Assembly (NCBI GenBank): GCA_964353355.1
Contig: CAYGVT010000154.1
Span: forward strand, 1-49,670
Length of the DNA: 49,670 bases
Source: CAYGVT01 sp964353355
GTDB taxonomy: Archaea > Thermoplasmatota > DTKX01 > GCA-020343715
Reading direction: 5' to 3'
The notes under the pieces were generated by a model. That model searched no databases, had not been told where the DNA came from, and worked only from the letters and a program-made list of their open reading frames with translations. The position numbers and the translations under genes were made by a program. Every line of letters starts with the position of its first letter. Positions within the stretch are counted from its first letter, which is position 1. Shown here in pieces: positions 18,045 to 26,430 of the stretch.

Positions 18045-19154
18045 ATGAACCTCATGGAGTACAGGGCCAAGGAGCTCTTCCGCGAGTTCGGCATCCCCAC
18101 GCCCGAGGGCTACGTGGTGGACTCCCCAGACGCCGTCCAGAAGGTCGACCGCCCCGTGGTCGTCAAGGCCCAGGTGCTGACGGGCGGCCGCGGCAAGGCG
18201 GGCGGCATCCAGTTCGCCGCCTCCACGGAGGAGGCCCGCGCCAAGGCCCGGCAGGTGCTGGGCATGAGCATCAAGGGCCACGCGGTGCGCCGCGTGCTCG
18301 TCGAGCCCAGGCTCGACATCGCGCAGGAGGTCTACGTGGGGTTCGTCATCGACCGGTCCGTGCGCGCGGTGAGGCTCCTGGCCTCCGCCAAGGGCGGCAT
18401 GGACATCGAGGCCGTGCCCAAGCAGGAGCTCTTCAGCGAGCCCGTGGACGTCGAGCGCGGATTGACCGAGGAGCAGCTCGGCCGGATGGTCTCCAAGATG
18501 GGCCTGGGCGCCAAGGTCGCGCCCCAGGTGAGGGATCTCACGCAGAAGCTCTGGAAGCTCTTCACGGCCAAGGACGCGACGCTGGTCGAGATAAATCCGC
18601 TCGCCGTCACCAAGGACGGCCGCCTCCTGGCGGCCGACGCCAAGCTCACCATCGACGACGACGCGCTCTTCCGCCACCCCGAGCTGGGCAAGCCCGAGGG
18701 CGAGCTCACCGCATTGGAGGCCAAGGCGAAGGAGAAGGGCATCGCGTTCGTCCAGCTGGACGGGAACATCGGTGTCATCGCCAACGGTGCGGGCCTCACC
18801 ATGGCCACGCTCGACGCCATCACGGCCGAGGGCGGCAGGGGGAGCGTGTTCCTGGACCTCGGGGGCGGCGACGACCTGGAGCGCATTAAAGCCGCGCTGC
18901 GCCTCAGCAAGGAGGCGCATCCCAAGGTCGTGCTGCTCAACATCTTCGGCGGCATCACCAAGTGCGACACCGTGGCGATGGGCGTGCGCGACGTGTTCGT
19001 CGGCGAGGGCATCGACGTGCCCGTGGTCGCGCGCATACGGGGCAGGAACGAGGAGCTGGCCCGCAGCATCCTCAAGGACGCCGGGCTGATACCCGCCAAG
19101 AGCCTCCAGGAGGCGGCGAGGCTCACGGTGCAGCTCTCCAAGGGGGGTGCGTGA
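18045..19154 (+). CDS. sucC: Succinyl-CoA ligase (ADP-forming) beta subunit
   Basis: A 369-residue ATP-grasp beta subunit of succinyl-CoA synthetase. With SucD it converts succinyl-CoA, ADP and phosphate to succinate, CoA and ATP. Visible features are MNLMEYRAKELFREFGIPTP at the N terminus, the ATP-grasp region VVKAQVLTGGRGKAGG (about 39-54), LVEINPLAVTKDG (metal binding) and NIFGGITKCD (about 302-311, phosphohistidine/CoA interface). ATG 18045 is chosen because it starts the family-conserved N terminus; the frame extends upstream without conserved sequence. sucD starts 1 nt after the stop. Confidence 0.95.
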   Translation: MNLMEYRAKELFREFGIPTPEGYVVDSPDAVQKVDRPVVVKAQVLTGGRGKAGGIQFAASTEEARAKARQVLGMSIKGHAVRRVLVEPRLDIAQEVYVGFVIDRSVRAVRLLASAKGGMDIEAVPKQELFSEPVDVERGLTEEQLGRMVSKMGLGAKVAPQVRDLTQKLWKLFTAKDATLVEINPLAVTKDGRLLAADAKLTIDDDALFRHPELGKPEGELTALEAKAKEKGIAFVQLDGNIGVIANGAGLTMATLDAITAEGGRGSVFLDLGGGDDLERIKAALRLSKEAHPKVVLLNIFGGITKCDTVAMGVRDVFVGEGIDVPVVARIRGRNEELARSILKDAGLIPAKSLQEAARLTVQLSKGGA

Positions 19155-19155
19155 G

Positions 19156-20022
19156 ATGGCCATCCTCGTGGACAACGGCACGAAGCTCATCGTGCAGGGC
19201 ATCACCGGCACCCAGGGCAGCTACCACACCAAGGCCATGCTCGACTTCGGCACGCGCGTCGTGGGCGGCACGAGCCCCGGCAAGGCGGGCCAGGAGGTCC
19301 ACGGCGTGCCCGTGTTCAACGACGCGAAGGGGGCTGTGGCCGCGACCGGCGCCGACGCGAGCATCGTGCTCGTGCCGCGGCAGTTCGCGCCCGGGGCCGT
19401 GAACGACGCGCTCGACGCCGGCGTGCGGCTCATCGTGGTCATCACCGAGCACATCCCGGTGCACGACGTCATCCGGTTCGTCCACCGGGCCAAGGGGCTG
19501 GGTACCGTCATCATCGGCCCGAACTGCCCGGGCGTCGCCACCCCGGGTCGGAGCAAGGTCGGCATCCTGCCCGACACCATCTTCAGGCCCGGCGACGTGG
19601 GCGTCGTGTCACGGTCGGGCACGCTGACTTACGAGATCGTCAACTCCATCTCCGAGTACGGCATCGGCCAGAGCACGTGCGTGGGCATCGGCGGCGACCC
19701 CGTCATCGGGACCAACTTCATCGAGGCCATAGAGATGTTCGAGCGCGACCCCGAGACCAAGCACATCGTGCTCGTGGGCGAGATCGGCGGCTCGGCCGAG
19801 GAGGAGGCCGCCGCGTACGTCAAGGAGCACGTGAGCAAGCCCGTCTACGCCTACATCGCGGGCCGCGCGGCCCCCCCGGGCAAGACGATGGGCCACGCGG
19901 GCGCCATCATCTCGGGCAGCAAGGGCGACGCGGCCTCCAAGGTCGCGGCGCTCGAGGCCGCGGGCATCAAGGTCACGACCTGGCCCGCGGACATCCCCAG
20001 GCTCATCCTGGGCGAGATGTGA
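19156..20022 (+). CDS. sucD: Succinyl-CoA ligase (ADP-forming) alpha subunit
   Basis: A 288-residue alpha subunit with an N-terminal CoA-binding Rossmann domain (ILVDNGTKLIVQGITGTQG) and the motif GPNCPG (about 120). The active-site histidine motif GHAGAIISGSKGDA (about 240-253) carries the phosphohistidine. ATG 19156 is preferred over GTG 19147, which lies inside sucC; a GGGGTG stretch precedes it. It forms an operon with sucC. In an anaerobic archaeon this enzyme can make ATP from succinyl-CoA delivered by 2-oxoglutarate:ferredoxin oxidoreductase, a candidate for which is encoded in this window. Confidence 0.95.
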   Translation: MAILVDNGTKLIVQGITGTQGSYHTKAMLDFGTRVVGGTSPGKAGQEVHGVPVFNDAKGAVAATGADASIVLVPRQFAPGAVNDALDAGVRLIVVITEHIPVHDVIRFVHRAKGLGTVIIGPNCPGVATPGRSKVGILPDTIFRPGDVGVVSRSGTLTYEIVNSISEYGIGQSTCVGIGGDPVIGTNFIEAIEMFERDPETKHIVLVGEIGGSAEEEAAAYVKEHVSKPVYAYIAGRAAPPGKTMGHAGAIISGSKGDAASKVAALEAAGIKVTTWPADIPRLILGEM

Positions 20023-20045
20023 GCGCAGCCCTGTTGCAGGGAGCG

Positions 20046-23000
20046 TCACTCCCCGACCTTCGGCGGCCCCAGCGGCCGCGACGCTGATTCCCTGGGCGAT
20101 TTAGGCGACCGCGCCATGAGGGCCACCAGGACCAGAAGGACGATGACGATGATGGCCACCACCACAATCGTGAGCCAGGGGGGCCAGCCCCTGTCGTCCC
20201 CAACCGCCTCCTCCACTATGACGGTCGTACTGGCGACCGCGATCGCACCGTCGTCGTCGCGGACCGTGACGTTGACGACGTAGGTGCCGGCGAGCGCGTA
20301 GGTGCATCCGACGTTGATCTTGTTCCCGGACGACCTCGTCTCGAACGGTTCCGAGCCGTCGCCCAAATCTACGAGGATCGCCACTACGGTGCCGTCGGCG
20401 TCCGCCACGGAGGCCTCCAGCCTGAGCTCGACTCGCTCGACCGCGGTCAGAAACGGGTCCATGGACACCGTGGGCCTCAGGTTAGGGGGGAGCTCCACGA
20501 TGCCGCGGGCTGTGACGCATGTGGCCGCGCCCGCGCGGAAATACTCCACGACGACCATGGCGGTCGTGCCGTCGACGCTCGCCGGCACGTCCTCGAAAAG
20601 CCAGTTGTGGGTCGTCTTCTCCATGTTCATGACATCCCCGTGCGCGACCCACGACTGCCCTCCCGCGGACGCGTTCAGGATGAGCAGCTGCACGCGCAGT
20701 CCGTAGGACAGTGGCAGGTCGATGAGGTCCCGGTCGTACGCCGGGGCGACCAGGCGGTCCCACATGGGCCACCGGGTCCAGAGTGTGTGCTTCGTGAGCT
20801 CCTCGAACGTCACCCATGTCGAGGGGTCGTCACCGGGCGCATTGACGACCCGCAGCTGTGGCACGACAGCGAGCACGGACGACCTCACGGCGAGGCCGAG
20901 GGTGTTCACGACCTCGAGCCCGACGTAGCTCGTCTCGCCCCACGGTATCCTGATCGAGGCGTTGTCGATGTAGGACCGGACGAGCTCGTAGGCCAGGTTC
21001 GCCCCCTGGAAGACGTCCGCGGCCTGGGGCTCGGTCGAGATGTAGATGCGGTAGGACGCGAAGTAGTGCTCCGACCGCCAGGCGCCCCACCCGACGCGGG
21101 CCGCGTCGATGTCCACGTCCAGCAGCAGCAGCACGGGCGTGGGCGGCAGGGCGTCGATGACGCTCACCTCGAACACGAACCGCCGGTGGAGCGCGCCGTC
21201 GGACGCGTCCAGCACGCCCTGGTAGATGCCCACGGCCGCGTAGGCGTGCGAGACAACGGGCCCCGAGCCGGTCCCCCCGTCGCCGTACTCCCACGCGAAG
21301 GTGATGCCGTCCCCGTTGTGGTCCCACGACCCGGACGCGTCGAACACCAGGGGCACGCTCACATTGGCGTAGTCCTCGTGCTCGAGCACGATGAACGGCG
21401 CGACCTCGCGCTCGCCGACGCGGACGGTGAGCGCGACGGACGCGGACGAGTCGTGCCCCACCGCGACGACCGCGAACGCGCGCGTGCCGGGCGCGAGCTC
21501 GAGCGGGACCGCGACGTCGACCGCGAAGCTCAAGAACTGGCCGCCGTCCAGCGAGATGTCGTCGACCAGGATGGTGACGGAGAAGTCGATGGCGCCCGGC
21601 TCCGCGGAGAGCATCACTCGGTAGGTGTCGGGGCGGTTGCCCTCGTTCGCGAGCGTGAGGTTGAACGAGCCCGTGCTCTCCTGCAGGAGCTGGAGCGACG
21701 TCGGCACCGCGGTGAGATGCGCCCTGTGGCGCTCCTCGCCCACCGCGTAGCCCCACCACCATGAGTTGTCGGTCTCGTCCACCTCCGCCACCTTGTAGAA
21801 CGCGTCCGCGATGAGCATGAGCTCGTGCACGCCCGCGGTCGCCCCCCACTCGAACGCGACCAGCGTCGCCCCCAGCGGGTCGATCGTGACGTCGGTCGAG
21901 TTGACGCGCTCCAGGTCGATGTAGAGCGCGACGGTCGCGCACACGGCCGGCAGATGGCCATCATTCACCACGGTGGCCCCGACCGTCACGGTGTCGCCGT
22001 CGACCGCGTCCTGCCACGGCACAATCCATGGGTCGTGCAGCGCCAGGTCCGGCGCGGTGACCATGAACCGGTCGCGCGCCTCCTGGAAGGCCGAGTACCA
22101 CATCGACGTGAGGTTCCCGATGCCCGCGACCAGGTTCTCGAGCGTGTAGTTCCAGAGCGCCTCGTCGTAGCCACGCATGCCGTTGAAGGACGTGCCTGCG
22201 CCCCAGTTGGACACGAACGCGGTGAGGGCCCAAGCGTAGTCAGAGCCCACCGTCACGACCTTCGAGTCGGAGTCCGTGAGCTCCACGGTCGTGCCGTTGC
22301 GGCTGTTGACGGACCTCGCGAGGGCGTCGACGGCTGCCCAGGGGTCCGAGACCCGCTTCGGGCCAGGGATCGTCGTGCCCCTAAGGGCCTCGTCCAGGAG
22401 CGCCAGCGCGTCGTCGTCCCAGACGAGGGATTCGTAGTAGGCGTGGTAGGTCCCGTCGTCGGGGTCGTAGGCGGGGTGGGTGTGGTCGAGGCGCGTCCAG
22501 TCGGTGTGGCCGAAGTCGGACACGTCCATGAGGTAGTGCGCGAGGAGGCCCCCGTAGTAGGCCGCGCGGTGCTGCCGCTCGTCCCAGCGGACCGAGCCGT
22601 TGAGCATCCAGGAGCAGAGCTCGTCGCGGGTGAGGTTGTAAAGCTCCGCCACCCGCCTCGCCGCGTCGCCCCTGGACGGCGACGTGGCCGACGGTCGGTT
22701 GAGGAAGTGGGTGTGGTTGTCCCAGTCCCTGAAGTGGCTGTCGGGGTCGTCGGTGTAGGCGAGGAAGTTGTCGTGGGCCGTGGGCCTGGTGCTCGACTCG
22801 TTGAAGGAATACTGGTAGTCGGACGCTGCGTGGAGGTACCAGTCGGACTCCCACGAGATGGCGCCTGCCATGTCGAGCTGCAGGTTGCGCAGCGCGTTGT
22901 CGGCCGTCATGTCGTGCACGCCGTAGGCCGGGTACGTCGCGCTCGCCGAGCTGCCGTTGCCCCAGGCGGACGCGGGGGCGGAGACGAGGGCGGCCGTGGG

Positions 23001-23051
23001 CAGGAGGAGGGCGACGGTGAGGAGGGCCGCCAGGGCGGGCCGGTGCGACAT
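20046..23051 (-). CDS. Secreted zinc phospholipase C-like protein with CARDB/PKD domains and C-terminal anchor
   Basis: A 1001-residue surface protein. A signal peptide ends at ASA|W, so the mature protein would start with Trp30, as in zinc phospholipase C and S1/P1 nucleases where Trp1 binds zinc. Further ligand candidates match the family spacing: H46, D94, H106 (SHFRD), H172/D176/H182 (AHYLMDVSDFGH) and H203xxxE207. Then come CARDB-like adhesion domains (about 340-540), a PKD domain (about 550-640), a fibronectin-like part, a second PKD (about 880-960) and a transmembrane anchor WLTIVVVAIIVIVLLVLVAL (about 965-985). ATG 23051 has a TATA-like element about 27 nt upstream. It probably hydrolyses phospholipid or nucleic-acid phosphodiesters outside the cell. 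Confidence 0.82.
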   Translation of the reverse strand: MSHRPALAALLTVALLLPTAALVSAPASAWGNGSSASATYPAYGVHDMTADNALRNLQLDMAGAISWESDWYLHAASDYQYSFNESSTRPTAHDNFLAYTDDPDSHFRDWDNHTHFLNRPSATSPSRGDAARRVAELYNLTRDELCSWMLNGSVRWDERQHRAAYYGGLLAHYLMDVSDFGHTDWTRLDHTHPAYDPDDGTYHAYYESLVWDDDALALLDEALRGTTIPGPKRVSDPWAAVDALARSVNSRNGTTVELTDSDSKVVTVGSDYAWALTAFVSNWGAGTSFNGMRGYDEALWNYTLENLVAGIGNLTSMWYSAFQEARDRFMVTAPDLALHDPWIVPWQDAVDGDTVTVGATVVNDGHLPAVCATVALYIDLERVNSTDVTIDPLGATLVAFEWGATAGVHELMLIADAFYKVAEVDETDNSWWWGYAVGEERHRAHLTAVPTSLQLLQESTGSFNLTLANEGNRPDTYRVMLSAEPGAIDFSVTILVDDISLDGGQFLSFAVDVAVPLELAPGTRAFAVVAVGHDSSASVALTVRVGEREVAPFIVLEHEDYANVSVPLVFDASGSWDHNGDGITFAWEYGDGGTGSGPVVSHAYAAVGIYQGVLDASDGALHRRFVFEVSVIDALPPTPVLLLLDVDIDAARVGWGAWRSEHYFASYRIYISTEPQAADVFQGANLAYELVRSYIDNASIRIPWGETSYVGLEVVNTLGLAVRSSVLAVVPQLRVVNAPGDDPSTWVTFEELTKHTLWTRWPMWDRLVAPAYDRDLIDLPLSYGLRVQLLILNASAGGQSWVAHGDVMNMEKTTHNWLFEDVPASVDGTTAMVVVEYFRAGAATCVTARGIVELPPNLRPTVSMDPFLTAVERVELRLEASVADADGTVVAILVDLGDGSEPFETRSSGNKINVGCTYALAGTYVVNVTVRDDDGAIAVASTTVIVEEAVGDDRGWPPWLTIVVVAIIVIVLLVLVALMARSPKSPRESASRPLGPPKVGE

Positions 23052-23129
23052 GCCAAACCCATTGGCCGCTGGCCGTTATCAACCTTTGGGGAGAGAACGG
23101 ACAAATACGCCCCCCGCCCATCTGCGGGC

Positions 23130-24173
23130 GTGGACGAGAACGGCAAGGGGGGGCCGCAATCCCATGTGGAGGTCCCCCTCCAGGCCGACGCCGGCGGCGG
23201 CCGCATCCAATGCGGCGTGTGCGTGCGCGGGTGCAGGATGCGACCTGGCCAGCGGGGCTTCTGCGGTGCGCGCGCGAACGAGGGTGGCCGCCTCGTCTCA
23301 CTCTCCTACGGGAGGCTGAGCATGTCCGAGCTCAGGCCGATGGAGATCAAGCCCTTCTTCCACTACCACCCCGGCGAGTGGGCGCTGACCATCTCGGGCT
23401 GGGGCTGCGACCTGGCATGCCCCTGGTGCCAGAACCACGAGCTCTCGCGGGGGCGGGTCGACCCATCCGCTCGCGTCGTGCCCCCCGAGGAGGTCGTGTC
23501 GGACGCGGTCTTCCAGGACGCGACGGGCCTGTGCGTGAGCTTCAACGAGCCCTCGACGCTCCTCGAGTACTCGCTGGACCTCTTCCGCGCGGGCAGGCAA
23601 GCGGGCCTCTTCGGCTGCTGGGTGACGAACGGGGTAATCACGCCCGAGGCCCTCAACCTGCTCGCACGGGCGGGGATGGACGGGCTCGTGGTGAGCGTGA
23701 AGGGGGACGCGTCGACCTACCGGAGGCACTGCGCCCTCCCCGGCGGGGACGAGGCCGCCTGGACAACCATCGAGGGCGCGCTCGGCATGGGGCTCCACGT
23801 CGAGATCGTGTACCTGCTCGTGCCGGGCGCGAACGATGCGCCCGGTCAGGTGGGAGAGCTAATCGAGCGCCACCTCGAACGCGCCGGCCCGGACGTGCCG
23901 CTGCACATCACAAGGTACCACCCCGCCTACCGGTACACCGAGAGCGCGACGCCGGTGAACGAGGTGATGACGGCGCGCAGGCGCTCTGCGGAGGCGGGCG
24001 TCAGGTGGGCCTACGTCGGCAACGTGCCGGGCAGCAAGTGGGAGAACACCTACTGTCCCGATTGCGGGGAGCTCCTCATGAGGCGCGGGATGGGGCGGCT
24101 GCTCGAGAGCCGCCTGGAGGACGGGGACCGGTGCGCCTGCGGGGAGGGCGTGCCGCTGCGACGCGGCAGCTAA
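23130..24173 (+). CDS. amrS: AmmeMemoRadiSam-type radical SAM protein
   Basis: A 347-residue radical SAM enzyme of the AmrS family. An N-terminal cysteine-rich zone (QCGVCVRGCRMRPGQRGFCG, about 30-50) precedes the radical-SAM cluster motif CDLACPWC (about 94-101) in SGWGCDLACPWCQN. A C-terminal zinc-type motif YCPDCG...CAC (about 310-340) completes the family pattern. GTG 23130 has a TATA-like AAATACG about 24 nt upstream, giving a leaderless start. AMMECR1 and Memo partners are not in the window. It is divergent from the phospholipase gene with 78 bp between. AmrS is related to pyruvate formate-lyase activators; the product in archaea is not settled. Confidence 0.85.
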   Translation: MDENGKGGPQSHVEVPLQADAGGGRIQCGVCVRGCRMRPGQRGFCGARANEGGRLVSLSYGRLSMSELRPMEIKPFFHYHPGEWALTISGWGCDLACPWCQNHELSRGRVDPSARVVPPEEVVSDAVFQDATGLCVSFNEPSTLLEYSLDLFRAGRQAGLFGCWVTNGVITPEALNLLARAGMDGLVVSVKGDASTYRRHCALPGGDEAAWTTIEGALGMGLHVEIVYLLVPGANDAPGQVGELIERHLERAGPDVPLHITRYHPAYRYTESATPVNEVMTARRRSAEAGVRWAYVGNVPGSKWENTYCPDCGELLMRRGMGRLLESRLEDGDRCACGEGVPLRRGS

Positions 24174-24180
24174 CCAGGCC

Positions 24181-24603
24181 TCATCCGATTACTCGATGTG
24201 CCATCTTGAGGAAGGATGTGGCATTCTCCACGACGATACTCGCCACCTTCTCGGAGTAGACGAGGTCGTAATCGGCCTCGTTCCTGAGATACATGGCACC
24301 GACGAGCTTCTCGATGTCCTGCTCGGAGACCTCCGAGTGCCCGACATAGAGATGGCGGAGAGCGATCGAAAGGCATACATGGCTCTTCTCCCTGTAGCCG
24401 GCCTTGAGGACGAGCGCTTTGGCGGCGTGGAACATCGAGTAGTACCCTTGGACGATGGCCCACTTGTGCTCTCCCTCCTGGAGCGACCTCCGGGCCCTCG
24501 CGAGGTCCAGCCCGGCCTCCGCCATCTCCTTCGAGACCCATTCGGGGTCCGGAGCGACCGTCTCTATGCGGCCGGTCTCGAGGCATCGGGTGAACTCATT
24601 CAT
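24181..24603 (-). CDS. HEPN-domain protein (toxin-type)
   Basis: A 140-residue HEPN protein with the family core WAIVQGYYSMFHAAKALV (about 47-64) and the later YLRNEADYD (about 104-112). The R...ADY form belongs to the COG1895/COG2250-type HEPN proteins rather than the RX4HXY HepT form, so RNase activity cannot be assumed. ATG 24603 lies inside the end of the nucleotidyltransferase gene (8-bp overlap ATGAATGA), showing translational coupling. It is the likely toxin or effector half of a HEPN/MNT pair. Confidence 0.85.
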   Translation of the reverse strand: MNEFTRCLETGRIETVAPDPEWVSKEMAEAGLDLARARRSLQEGEHKWAIVQGYYSMFHAAKALVLKAGYREKSHVCLSIALRHLYVGHSEVSEQDIEKLVGAMYLRNEADYDLVYSEKVASIVVENATSFLKMAHRVIG

Positions 24604-25141
24604 TCTCGGACCTCCATAGGACGAGGCCTCCGGTGGCCTTCGCATGGAAGGACGGGTTCTTCTCGCCGAGGATGACCAGCTCCGAGGGCGTCAGGACCAC
24701 CGCGTTCAGCGGCAGCCCCCTCACTGTACGGAAGCCCCTCAGCCTCCTCCTGACCTCTTCGACCTGGTTCGAGACGATCAAGAGGTCGAGGTCGCTATCC
24801 TCCCTGTCGTCACCCTCCTTGGCACTGCCGAACAGGATGATACGATGGCAGAGCCCATGGATGTCCTCCACGACCGGGTCGAGGTGGAGCAGCGTGAGGA
24901 GGGCACGAAAGCGCCTCACGAGCGGCTTATCCTCCCTGAGGGAGTACAGCCGCATGTTCCCCATCTTCTCGCTGCTCAGGAAGCCAAGCGCCTCGAGCCT
25001 CCTGAGGCCCGAACCTGCCGCTCCATGGCTGATGCCGGCGTCCTTCGCGAGGCCACGCACGTGCCATCGTCGCCCGGGATGCTGGGACATGAAGGAGAGG
25101 ATCTCGAATTGGCTCCTCGTGATAACCATTTTTTCGGACAT
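24596..25141 (-). CDS. Winged-helix + minimal nucleotidyltransferase (MNT antitoxin)
   Basis: A 181-residue protein with an N-terminal winged helix-turn-helix (about 8-70; SQHPGRRWHVRGLAKDAG) and a C-terminal MNT domain (about 95-181) with the signature LFGSAKEGDDREDSDLDLLI (GS...SDxDLL). MNT antitoxins neutralise HEPN toxins, in MntA/HepT by AMPylation. The fused DNA-binding domain suggests it also represses its own operon, consistent with GGACAT repeats across its promoter. ATG 25141 lies about 28 nt from a TATA box TATATATAG, so the RNA is leaderless. Confidence 0.88.
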   Translation of the reverse strand: MSEKMVITRSQFEILSFMSQHPGRRWHVRGLAKDAGISHGAAGSGLRRLEALGFLSSEKMGNMRLYSLREDKPLVRRFRALLTLLHLDPVVEDIHGLCHRIILFGSAKEGDDREDSDLDLLIVSNQVEEVRRRLRGFRTVRGLPLNAVVLTPSELVILGEKNPSFHAKATGGLVLWRSENE

Positions 25142-25239
25142 ATGTCCAAATAAATGGACATCTATCTATATATACTCATCCATTCCCCCGAGACCGTCCG
25201 AGAGTCGTTGCGGAGGCGCGATACAGCGGATTTGGACAT
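25136..25239. promoter_or_regulatory. MNT/HEPN promoter with GGACAT operator repeats
   Basis: The minus-strand TATA TATATATAG lies at about 25163-25172. A perfect palindrome GGACATATGTCC (25136-25147) covers the predicted transcription start and ATG. The element TTTGGACAT occurs inverted at 25142-25150, as AATGGACAT at 25153-25161 and again at 25231-25239 upstream. The arrangement suggests cooperative autorepression by the winged-helix MNT protein. Confidence 0.6.
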
Positions 25240-25361
25240 AATTACATGATGCGGCACTGACCGTCCAGGGTATTTACAGGGGCGAGCGCGTACCGCATCG
25301 CAGGTGAGAGCCTGAGAGCCACTGCGGTGGGATATGGTGCGCTCGCATGTTGTGCGCCTTC

Positions 25362-26303
25362 TCATCCCCGCGGTCCGCGGCGGCGGGCGCGGCCTTCGCG
25401 GACCAGGTCCACGAGGAGGGCGATAACCAGCGTGGCCGCTACCCCGATGGCCGTGTATCGCAGCAGCAGGGCGCGCGACGAATCTCCGTCGTCCCCGTCC
25501 TGGGCCCCCTTGACCACGACACAGAGAGTGGCGAGGTCGTTCCCCCTCTGCGTCTGGTCACCGAGCTCGACGTAGGCCAGGAGGCGGTGGGTGCCCTTCT
25601 CCCCCACCGTCCACGTGAACGTGAGCGTCTGGTTGTTGCCAGCCCCCACACGCAGCGGGTAGGTGTCGAGCATGTTGGAAGTGCCATCGGGGCTCACGTG
25701 CTCGATGTGGAGCAGACCGTCCGTGACGTTCGCGGTGCCGGTGTTCGCCACCGTCACGATGAGCGTGAGCGTCAGGGCGCCGGCCACGGTGGCGTTGCCG
25801 TCGCCCATGTCGTCGACCCCGGGCCCGGTGGCGAGCAGCGGCGACCTCACGGCCAGGTCCAGGAGCTCCACCGTGATGTGCACGCGCACGACCCTGGTCT
25901 GGCCCCCGTCCAGGCGGGCCGTCACCTCGACCACATGGACCCCGGGCGTGCTCGTCATCGTCGCCCCCACTACGAACCTGATCCCGAGGCTGGAGTTGGG
26001 GGCGAGCCTCGGCGCCGCGGGGAACAGGTCCATCTCCAGCTACGAGGTCGGGCACGAGGCCTCGAGGTGCACGGTCGTGCCGACGTTGCCGAGCGACAGC
26101 AGCCCCAGGCCGAAGACCTCCAGGCGGGGCGAGCTCGAGAACGGGTTGAGGCGGCCACCGGGGGCGCACGCGAAGTCCTCGGTCCCGCTCCAGTGGATGG
26201 TGACGTTCTGCGCGTGCGCGCACAGCGCCGTGGCCCCCAGGGCGAGCAGGAGGAGGAGGGGGAGCAGCCTCGGCATCGGTCTTCTTGACGGCATCGGACC
26301 CAT
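25362..26303 (-). pseudogene. Secreted CARDB-domain protein with in-frame TAG (broken gene or amber readthrough)
   Basis: One continuous frame of 313 codons encodes a signal peptide (LLPLLLLLALGATALCAHA, about 13-31), about 55 further residues, a TAG at codon 88 (26040-26042), then a CARDB-like adhesion domain (about 120-270) and a C-terminal transmembrane anchor (about 280-300, ending in basic residues). Sequence on both sides of the amber codon is in the same frame and looks coding. ATG 26303 has a TATA-like CTTATCTGG 26 nt upstream. The simplest explanation is a nonsense mutation. Pyrrolysine insertion is possible, because Thermoplasmata relatives use it, but TAG ends several other genes here. 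The neighbouring upstream gene encodes a similar protein. Confidence 0.6.
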
Positions 26304-26430
26304 GTTCAAGAGGGAACGGCTGGCCAGATAAGGGTATCGACATCCGTGCCCTCGAGTCCGTGAACCGGACGCCGATGGGCGGGACCTGGCTCTGGGAGGT
26401 CGTCTAGGGGGTGTGTGCTCGAGAGGCACT

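Noticed and set aside
21825..23129. Very long extension of the AmrS frame over the phospholipase-like gene
   Set aside because: It is antisense to a gene with a signal peptide and zinc motifs, and the AmrS promoter lies just before GTG 23130.
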